Shown piece after piece: positions 12,101 through 19,445 of a stretch of DNA of 64,000 bases. This stretch comes from Gordionus sp. m RMFG-2023 (Eukaryota; Nematomorpha; Gordioida; Chordodea; Parachordodidae). The number at the start of each line of letters is the position of its first letter. Position 1 is the stretch's first letter. The DNA lies in the NCBI RefSeq assembly GCF_954871325.1, contig NC_088778.1, positions 19,019,120 to 19,083,119 of the forward strand, written 5' to 3'. Position numbers and translations under genes: made by a program. The notes beneath the pieces were generated by a model, which saw nothing but the letters and a program-made list of their open reading frames with translations, was not told where the DNA came from and did not search any database.

Positions 12101-15100
12101 AAGTTAATTACAAAAAAAATTTAAGAAGAAAATTAAAATAAGTTTTATTATGGGTATTATATCGACCAAAAAAACGAGATTTTCGGACGACCATCTTTAA
12201 AACGAACGAAACTTGGCATGATAGTTATTAGGGCTGTGCCGATATTAAATATCAGATCGGATCGGCACCGATATTTAGCGTCTTCTGAAAATATCGGATC
12301 GGGCCGATACCTGTAAAAACCCGATCCGATCTTCTTACTTTTCTTTTTTTTGTTATTTTTATGTTATGTATATTTATTTTACATTATTATAATATTTTCT
12401 AAATAATTCTTTTAAATTTTATTTCTTTTTTAAAATAGATTTATAGTAGTTTAAAAGTTTTTTTTTCATAAAAATAGAAAGGAACACCCAAAGTTTTATT
12501 TATTTTAAATCTTTTTAAATAACGCCAATTTTTTTATTTATACTTTAGATAAAAGACTTTTAAATATGGTATCTGAATTATGGAAATATTTACAAAAGAC
12601 AAAGATAATTTTGCAAAATGCGTTATCTGCGGAATCATCTGAGTCTGTCTTCAGTACGGCAGGAGAATAGATAGTCCATATCGTAGAAGCTTATTCCCAG
12701 AAAATCTAGAGGCTCTCATATTTATTAAAAAAATCTAATATATTATAATTTTATATATTAAATATTACAATTTTATAATTACAACATAAAATGGATATAT
12801 TATTAAATATATATTTTCTTTATTATAGTCTTAATTGTAGAAATAAAAAAATTAAACTAAATTCATAATTCGATATTTTGCATAAAAAATATTGATTTCT
12901 AAATTACATTTGGTTCAAACGGGGGTGATTAAAAACAGTAAAAATATCGGATCGGTATCGGATCGGGTTTGAAGCAATATCGGATAGGAATAAATGAAAA
13001 ATATGTGGATCGGCACAGCCCTAATAGTTATCTATTTTGTATATTTTAGTATTTCAAAATTTTAAAGTGATAGCTCAACTAGATCTAAAGATATAAGCCT
13101 TTTAAGTCGAAAATCGCGCAATGCGTGATTTCATTAAATCTTGTTTATTTAAAAAAATACTTAAGACAGAATTACAAATTTAATATCATTTTATAGACCT
13201 TAAAATTTTACATTGGAAAATATCAAAAAAATATTAAAAATTTCCGGTAAAAATATAAAATCAACATTATTAGGTGTTGATATTCTCTAAATATGTTTAT
13301 TACCTTTATATTAAACTATTTAATAAAAAATATCCATAGCCATTTTTGTTTTTTTAATTTTATTTGAATTTTTATATAAATAAAAAAGATAATATAGATG
13401 ACGTTATATTTAAAAATCCTTATTATATAACATTTTTAATAAAAATATGAATTGTATTGGTTTAAATTTAAAAAATCAAATGAATATAACTAATATGATG
13501 TCATGGGGCGATATGTAAGCAGGCAGCCCATACAGATATGATTATTATTAGGATGCTATATTGCAAAGTAAACATATTTTAAAATTTTATATTCAAACTA
13601 TTATAAAATATCGTATTCCATTTTTTCCTAAGGCCATAATTTGCAGATATATACCCTTTCACTGTGAATCTACTCTCGTTTATTTTTGACTAATCAGTTA
13701 AGCAAAAAGCCAAGTAAAATATACTACTGCTCTGACGGATCAGTTGCACAATATAAGAACAGAAAAAATTTTAAATCGGTGTTTATCATAAATCAGATTT
13801 TGGTGTAGCAGCTGAAACTAAAGATCTGCATCGGGCCTTATTTTTCAAGCACGGCTTGGCCCGAAATTTTTTTATAAAGTTTTGCCCGGCCCAGCCCGAA
13901 TTTATTTAAATATAGAAATTAATTTTTATAATTACTCAAAATAAATGATATATGTTATTTGGCGTCTACTTTCTATAAATAAAATCACATATTTTTATTT
14001 TACATAAAAAATTCAACATAAAATTGATAAATTTAGATATATTTTAAAAAATTTCTAAGGACCGACCCGACCCATATTTTCTTAAAAAATATTAGGCCCG
14101 CCGGGCCGGGTACCAGATCTCTAGCTAAAACATCCCACGGAAAAAACCCATGTAAAGGCCTTGGTGGAACATTAAAAAGATTAGCAGCATGATCAAGCCT
14201 TCAGCGCACTAGTTCTGTACACATTTTAACAAGTTGTGATTTATATCAGTTTGCAAAACAAAATTTGCAATCAGTAAATTTTACATATATAACCAATGAA
14301 TAATACAATTTAGAAGAGATTAAACTACGAGAAAGATTCAATTTAGCTTGCCCCATTCCAGGAACTCAGGAAATACATGCTGTAATACCTTTGAGTTTAA
14401 GTAAACTTAAATATTAATATATATATTCATATGCAGAGGACTTTCAAATTAACAATATCTCAAATGCCGATAATTTGTTTTTGCCGATATTAAAGGATCG
14501 TATATGTTATGACGATTTTTGGTGGTTGGTCACATTACTAAAAAAATAAAATAACTACGGAGATATATATTTCCTTTTTACATCCCCAAGGACCATCACC
14601 ATCTATCTTTTACCCAACAATTGAGGAAAAAATATGGTTGCCCATTTATCAAATAATGATAGAAGATACCATAACAGTGATAGGATGTACCTATAAATTA
14701 TCGCCTCAGGAAATTCTATTAATAAGTGCAAAATGGGATAAGATTAAAACAAAAGGTATTTTTTATTATTGTTTGTATATAAAATTTAAAAATATAGCGT
14801 CCTAATAATCATATCCGTATAGCTTGCTTCATTGACCCAAGATATCTTGGTTATACTTAATCGATTTTTTAAATTTTAATAACCAATATAATACTTATTT
14901 ATTAGTGATGTTAAGGTAACTAGTTAGTAACTAGTTACTTTGGCTAAAAAATAACTGTAACTAGTTATATTTTTAAAATTGTAACTAGTAACTAGTTAAA
15001 ATTTTTGAAATGTAACTGCCAAAAGTAACTAGTTACTTTTAAAGATATATTCAAATAATTAATTTTATTTTTAATATGTTGTGATAAATTAATTTTAAAT

Positions 15101-18100
15101 TAAATTTATTTTTAAATTAAATTTATTAATTTAAAATTTTGTGAAAAGGTCTGATTGTTCCCAACAATAACACAAATACTTATATGTATGGCAGATGTGT
15201 AGGGATTAAAATATTGTCAACCTCTAAAGGATACTATATTAGCTAGTATTGAAAAAAGGTAACTAAAATCAAATAATTATTTATAAATTAATAATAACAT
15301 GTTATAGGTTTAATAATCTTTATGATAATGACAACATCATTGCTGCAATTCTTCACCCTTTATTTAAAACTGACTGGCCTTGGATTAGGCAAGAAAGGAA
15401 TAAAGCAAAAAAGGAGGAAATTTTAAATTTAATAAATACCTTAATACCTCAAAGTGAATCCCAGACGAATGAATCATGCTCAAAACCAACATCACTTGAT
15501 GTAGTTGAATTTTTTGACCTAAAGTGCCAAAATATTCTGGATAATGAACTTATAGAAAACTTTATCAAATCTAATAACAACACTTTTTCTTTATATAACG
15601 ATTTTCCAAAGTTAAAATTACTCTTTATTAAATATAATGTTGTTCTAACATCAAGTGCTCCCGTAGAGCGCTTATTCAGCCAGGTAAGCTGGTTTTTGGA
15701 GATAAACGAGCACGTCTCCTAGATAATAACTTTGAAATTAATTTGTTGTTAAAAGCAAATAAACATTTATTAGATTCTAATTTTTATGAAAAATAAATGT
15801 TTTTTTTTTCAATGCAAATATATATTTTTATATAGGATGTAAATATTCAATTTTGCGATATTTTTTATATAAATAAATTATATATTATTTTAAATAACTG
15901 ATTATACTTTGTTTATCCTAATTTTTTTTATATTAAATAAATGCATTCAATAAATAAATAATGCGCATATAAAAGATGTATAAAGTAAGTAACTAGTTAC
16001 TTTTGAAAATAACTGTAACTAATAACTAGTTACTTTTGTAAAATGTAACTAGTAACTGTAACTAGTTATGTTTTTGTCAATGTAACTAGTAACTGTAACT
16101 AGTTATGTTTCAAAAGTAACTTTTAACATCACTATTATTTATATTAAATATAATATATTATTTTAAAAAATAATATAACGCCATCTATATTTTCTTTTTT
16201 ATTTATAAAAATAATAAAATTAAAAAACAAATGGCTATTGAGATTTTTTATTTAATAACTTAATATAAAGGTAATAAACATTTTTAGAGATTATCAACAC
16301 CCAAAAAAAATCCCTTCCAAACAATGTTAATTTTTATTTTTACCAAAATACAAAACATTTTGGATTTTTTTATTTTTTAAAAAAATATTTTCCAATATAA
16401 AAATTCAAGGGCTATAAAATGATATATTATTTGTAACTCTATCTTAAGTATTTTTCAAAAAAACAAGATTTAATGAAATCACGCATCAGCGATTTTCAAC
16501 TTTGAGGGTGTATATTTCTCTTGTATCTGATTGAGCTGGCACTCTAAAATTTAGATTTTATTAACATCTACAACATAAATAACTAAAATTGCCAAATTTT
16601 ATTCATTTTTGAGGGTCAGCCGAATCACTGGTAGATTTGTAATGGAATTACCCAAATATTATGTATTAACCAATATACTTTAAAATGCTTTCTTTCTTCT
16701 TTTTAAAAATATATTTTTTTCCTTATAAATTAATAGATTAGTAGCCAATTTAAAAAAATAATAAGTGTTAAATATTATTTTGAGTAATGGTTACATACTA
16801 ATTGACACCTTATAAGTGCATATTAAAATATTACATAAATTAAAATTAATACTATATATATTACCATATTATATAAATTATTATTAATATTAGTACTCAA
16901 TCAATCATTCATTTATACACTCATTCATTCATTTATACACTCATTCATTCATTTATACACTCATTCATTCATTTATACACTCATTCATTCATTTATACAC
17001 TCATTCATTAATTTATGCATACATTCATTCATGACTTGATAACATGTGATTAAATGAATGAAATTTATTTACATTCCATTTATTAGTACTGCAGGGTTGA
17101 TCAACCCAGACTAGTGGTAACATAATCAAATCAATAAAAAATATTCGTGCAGCCTATGGCCACAAAAATACTAATATATATTTCCTCTCTGCTTATTTAT
17201 TTACCCGATTAAATATCAGAATTATGAAAAAATTTAGGAGGTGGGAAATATTTACTATTCATTTTCATATTTTAAAAAAATAAAATAAGATAAAATTTAT
17301 TAACAATTATCAGTTATTTCTATATATTCAAATCTGGTCCATAAAATTAAAATAGAAAATAATATATATACATTTTAAGTTTGAGATATATTATTAAAAA
17401 GATTTTTTTTTAATTTGGGTTTTGGTCCACAGAACAGGTTTATATTAGGGAAAAATTGGCAAGCTAAATTTTTTAATTTTGCAGGTCTCTAATTAATATT
17501 ATCATCTAATTTATTCACTTGTAAATTATATATTTTGTCATAATATATTACATGTCTTCATATATTACCTAATTAATATCTTAATTTATTACCTAAATCA
17601 TATTCTAATCTGACTTCATATATTACCTAATTAATATCTTAATTTATTACCTAAATCATATTTTTATCTGATTATTTACCAAAAATAACAAAAAAAAACA
17701 ATTTTTGATAGAAATTTAAAAAATGACACCTCCAGTGCCTCTTCCCTCGGTTTTTGGTGGCAGCTTATAGGCAAATATTAATGAAATTATTTAATAATTA
17801 ATATAAAAAAATTAAAACTTGGCAGTATCTTTTAAGCTCTCATTAACTCCAAGATGTATATCATTATTGCTTAAGAATATTGGATGGGCACCCAAAATTG
17901 TGGCCCCTATAAATAAAATAACATTTATATACATGACTTATCACCTGATTCAATTGATAATCTTGTGCGTGTACTTCTCTTTTGGAAAATCATTGCAATC
18001 GATTTTCCTTGTAGAATTGGTAAATACTTTTTCAATTACTTTAAAAAATTAAATTTATTTTTATAACCTCTTCTTTTTCTTTGATTCTATGTTTTAAATC

Positions 18101-18179
18101 ATAGGCAGTCCATAAAAACTGCTGAATTTCTAAGTCGTTAAAATCTCTCAATGACAAAAAGTCCTTTCCAATGAGAGAA
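3017..18179 (-). CDS. OTC: Ornithine carbamoyltransferase, partial, exons equivalent to human 2-5
   Basis: OTC makes citrulline from ornithine and carbamoyl phosphate, in animals in the mitochondrial matrix. Four exons on the minus strand read as one open frame: 18179-18068, 18026-17945, 17906-17819 and 3170-3017 (112, 82, 88 and 154 nt, about 145 codons). All introns are GT..AG and the phases join correctly (0, 1, 2). The last three sizes equal those I know for human exons 3-5. Catalytic motifs are intact: STRTR (carbamoyl-phosphate binding, exon 3), DIHLGVNES (exon 4), ARVY and HPLQ (exon 5). The junction residue that is Arg129 in human OTC is Asn here (AA|T). No stop or frameshift is seen, so the gene looks functional. 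The N-terminal exon with the targeting peptide was not found; the SMG and HCLP exons must lie beyond base 1. Intron lengths are 41, 38 and 14,648 nt. Confidence 0.93.
3259..3406. repeat. Two tandem copies of a short repeat plus a MITE end
   Basis: A roughly 50-bp segment containing AGAAAGCATCTG and GGGTTGGGCAGTAAAG occurs at 3265-3312 and again at 3333-3378. It is followed at 3383-3406 by GAGC...GTTTAACAACACTA, the right end of the MITE family described at 8789-9011. Confidence 0.6.
3573..4378. mobile_element. MITE-like element with GGGGAGACTGGGGT ends
   Basis: The left end GGGGAGACTGGGGT (from 3573) and the right end ACCCAAGTCTCCCC (to about 4377) are inverted repeats. TA dinucleotides flank both sides (3571-3572, 4379-4380), which would fit a TA-inserting mariner-like element. 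The interior is AT-rich with no coding capacity. Confidence 0.65.
4600..5345. repeat. Degenerate TCGCGAA/TTCGCGATA short-period repeat
   Basis: At 4640-4870 the tetramer CGCG/TCGC recurs every 15-25 bp within AT-rich spacer, and 5150-5345 has the same vocabulary in the opposite orientation. The left edge (4602-4625) is the reverse complement of the right edge of a similar repeat at 40371-40632 (shared GAATTGACATGG). The 77-codon open frame here is an effect of the repeat composition, not a gene. Confidence 0.6.
5495..7030 (-). pseudogene. Decayed hAT-family transposase
   Basis: Minus-strand fragments follow the order of a hAT transposase: an N-terminal segment with ECQIYKQK (6840-7030), [19 protein letters not shown] (about 6590-6540), the block [17 protein letters not shown] with a stop inside (about 6360-6310), [12 protein letters not shown] (about 6190), [12 protein letters not shown] (about 6070), then [19 protein letters not shown] and KRFGKFF (5791-5580). 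Stops and frameshifts interrupt it, and the C-terminal dimerisation domain is absent below 5495. Confidence 0.8.
8789..9011. mobile_element. 223-bp hAT MITE (TIR TAGTGTTGTTAAACGG)
   Basis: The ends TAGTGTTGTTAAACGG and CCGTTTAACAACACTA are inverted repeats that continue as GATTTGAGCC / GGCTCAAAATGAG. An exact 8-bp TSD ATTAAAAT flanks it (8781-8788, 9012-9019). It has no coding capacity. It sits in one arm of the hAT-1 inverted duplication, so it inserted after or into only one arm. Confidence 0.9.
9265..10440 (-). pseudogene. hAT-1 transposase remnant
   Basis: On the minus strand the order is: [18 protein letters not shown] and [12 protein letters not shown] (10430-10290), a segment with [11 protein letters not shown] and [15 protein letters not shown] (10225-10095), [18 protein letters not shown] (9820-9770), and the C-terminal hAT domain with [19 protein letters not shown] and [12 protein letters not shown] (9492-9270). 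DN in the second block matches the second catalytic aspartate region of hAT enzymes, and ICHILHN matches the C-x-x-H block. Stops and shifts break it. The reverse-complement arm at 7960-8790 contains the same segments on the plus strand. Confidence 0.78.
10990..11530 (-). pseudogene. Remnant transposase of the outer hAT element
   Basis: Near 11500 the minus strand encodes a piece of a BED-type zinc finger ([11 protein letters not shown]). At about 11170-11050 it encodes the hAT dimerisation motif [16 protein letters not shown], continuing in another frame as [11 protein letters not shown]. The central catalytic region is missing, so this was already an internally deleted, non-autonomous copy. 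The same ATQVSVER wording occurs in the hAT at 29737-32562, so the two families are related. Confidence 0.78.
12229..13023. mobile_element. Internally deleted hAT (TIR TAGGGCTGTGCCGAT)
   Basis: The borders TAGGGCTGTGCCGAT and ATCGGCACAGCCCTA are flanked by an exact 8-bp TSD ATAGTTAT (12221-12228, 13024-13031). The subterminal regions are rich in GATCGG repeats. The interior keeps only the end of a transposase: plus-strand [11 protein letters not shown] near 12640 and [13 protein letters not shown] near 12700, with a frame break between. It is nested in the left TIR of the 12152-16653 element. Confidence 0.93.
13690..14810 (+). pseudogene. Transposase remnant, [11 protein letters not shown] family
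   Basis: The plus-strand blocks, in order, are [20 protein letters not shown] (about 13710-13770), then after the [23 protein letters not shown] (14130-14190), [34 protein letters not shown] (to 14390), then [12 protein letters not shown] (14512), a segment with [10 protein letters not shown] that reads LHPQGPSPS in the shifted frame (14580), and [19 protein letters not shown]. The same order is seen at 62100-63650. The conserved Asp and the HGK..C.G.GG..KR block resemble a DDE-type catalytic region by inference. Stops, frameshifts and a MITE make it inactive. Confidence 0.78.
13818..14122. mobile_element. 305-bp hAT MITE rich in GGGCC
   Basis: The ends CTAAAGATCTG and CCAGATCTCT are inverted, followed by GGGCCTT..TTGGCCCG and CGACCCGACCC..GGCCCGCCGGGCCGG. 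The flanks AGCTGAAA (13810-13817) and AGCTAAAA (14123-14130) are an 8-bp TSD with one mismatch. It breaks the transposase reading frame of the host element. Confidence 0.75.
14903..16134. mobile_element. hAT with TAACTAGTTA subterminal repeats
   Basis: The ends TAGTGATGTTAAGGTAACT and AAAGTAACTTTTAACATCACTA are flanked by an exact 8-bp TSD TTATTTAT (14895-14902, 16135-16142). About eight copies of (G)TAACTAGTTA(C) lie within 150 bp of the two ends, the pattern expected of transposase binding sites. The 58144-60613 element is the same family. Confidence 0.93.
15312..15796 (+). pseudogene. C-terminal part of a hAT transposase
   Basis: The frame reads about 135 residues without a stop, including [24 protein letters not shown] and the dimerisation motif [12 protein letters not shown] single-base shift follows, after which [20 protein letters not shown] and a stop complete the family pattern (FSQAG..F..KR..L). 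The N-terminal two thirds are missing, so the element depends on a transposase supplied in trans. Confidence 0.85.
16900..17030. repeat. 20-bp minisatellite
   Basis: The unit ACTCATTCATTCATTTATAC is repeated about five times nearly without change, with decayed copies on both edges. Confidence 0.9.
17556..17671. repeat. Tandem duplication, 2 x 58 bp
   Basis: A unit beginning CTTCATATATTACC at 17556 recurs at 17614, near identical. It sits 150 bp downstream of OTC exon 4 in the intron. Confidence 0.85.
17819..18179 (-). CDS. OTC: OTC exons 2, 3 and 4 (compact cluster)
   Basis: Exon 2 ends at 18068 with GAG|GTTATA and encodes the helix pattern FLSLRDF...EIQQFLW...[11 protein letters not shown] typical of the OTC N-terminal domain. 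Its acceptor is placed at AG 18181-18180, the best-looking site and in the same phase as the human exon. The open frame continues upstream to a TGA at 18343-18341 without an ATG, so the 5' border is the least certain one. Exon 3 (18026-17945) starts YLPILQGKS and carries STRTR. Exon 4 (17906-17819) carries GAHP and DIHLGVNES and ends in donor AA|GTTTTA. The 41- and 38-nt introns are near the lower size limit for animal introns. Confidence 0.92.
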
Positions 18180-18289
18180 CTAAATTTAGATATATTAATA
18201 ATAAATAATGTTTCTATGACTTTGGGTGGAATTTGCGACAAACCACTTTTAAAAATATGGATTTTGTAAAATGAAAGAGTTCGAACATG

Positions 18290-19440
18290 AAGATGCGTGA
18301 TTTTGGTAAACCTATATAGAAACCTTAAAGACTGATTGCGTCAATCATGATTAAATATTTATAAAACCATTTCCTTAAAGTTTATTTTATTTTTTTACAT
18401 ATTTTTAGATTTTATATATAAAAATTTTAATAAATAATTTTAATGATAAAAAAAATTATATATAATTTGTTGTATCAAGATAATAATTTTGAAACTTTCT
18501 GACACCAGTATTTCAGATCATGTAAATCTTATCTTATCTTGCACGTTGCTCATAGACCTACCCAAAATAAGAGAACGTGAATTATACGAAGGTCTATCCT
18601 TCATATAAATATGCCATTTTTCTCAGGATACCGACAAACCTTGTACCAAGGAAACTAATTTATGAGTGGAACTAACCCTCTTCCAATAAAGTGAATAGTT
18701 TGATTTAACAGGAGGTAGAAATTATATTATAAGGAGAAATATAATAGATGTAGAAAACTGTTTAAAGTCTTCCAAATACAACCGTCTAATATTACTTTAA
18801 GATATAATTTATAAAGGGCATTAAGGGGAAGCCATTATCATTTTACTGATAAACAAATGTATCTTCTGATCTTTAATAGCATGACATGATTGCTTAAATT
18901 TAATTTATTACTTAAAAACACAATTGAATAAATTTAAAACTAAAATCACAATTGATTAAATTTAATTTATAACTTTAAAGTAGAAGTTTGATCATCTTTT
19001 AATAAGTATCAAATAGATAAACTTAGTGTGACAATTAAAATAAAATACAATTTAGATACGATTAGAATGCATTATGAAAAAAGTCCGAAATAAATCGAAA
19101 TATAAATTCCCTTTAAGGGACCCCCTTTTCTGGAAAATAGCAGGCTTATAATAATAAAATACTTTGGTAATAAGTATAATTACTTATTTATTTTTTTGAT
19201 TTGTATATTTTATTAATTAATAGATATTTAACTTTCATATAATGTCCATTTGTTATAATTTCGTTATATCGTCAATTTATATCAAGATAATTTAATAATA
19301 GTAAAAAAAAATATAATATTAGTAAATCACAATTATACAAATTCATTAATTGTTGCTATTTTTTTTTTGATTGAGATTAAAGTTCCCTTTTAGCGCTAAC
19401 ATTATAATAGGCAACAAAATGGCCAAAGTCTATACTATGC
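18290..19440. other. No gene recognised
   Basis: This is the expected location of the first OTC exon and promoter. No convincing start exon with a mitochondrial presequence, and no transposon border, could be identified. A moderately GC-richer part at 18530-18720 has no recognised coding content. Confidence 0.4.
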
Positions 19441-19445
19441 ATAGG

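Larger units (their letters stand above)
12152..16653. mobile_element. Unclassified DDE-type DNA transposon, ~450-bp TIRs, three nested hATs
   Basis: The left arm 12152-12228 plus 13032-13420 is the reverse complement of the right arm 16160-16653 (shared blocks include CGTGATTTCATTAAATC and AGATTATCAACACC/ GGTGTTGATATTCTCT). The outer ends read GGGTATTATAT and, on the other strand, GGGTAATTCCATTAC. It encodes the transposase remnant at 13690-14800 and belongs to the same group as the element at 61165-64000. I do not know its formal superfamily name. Confidence 0.75.
3171..17818 (-). other. OTC intron 4, 14.6 kb, filled with nested transposons
   Basis: The donor is at 17818-17817 and the acceptor at 3172-3171. 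The intron holds a MITE, a TTCGCGATA repeat, a hAT pseudogene, a hAT with a nested hAT and a MITE, a DDE-type element with three nested hATs, and two small tandem repeats. Stretches 3180-3260, 11915-12150 and 16655-16890 are AT-rich and unassigned. Confidence 0.85.

Noticed and set aside
17819-18052. 77-codon plus-strand open frame
   Set aside because: It is the opposite strand of OTC exons 3 and 4, whose minus-strand reading shows the conserved motifs.
18286-18288. ATG upstream of OTC exon 2 as the start codon
   Set aside because: It is out of frame with the exon and meets a stop after 24 codons.
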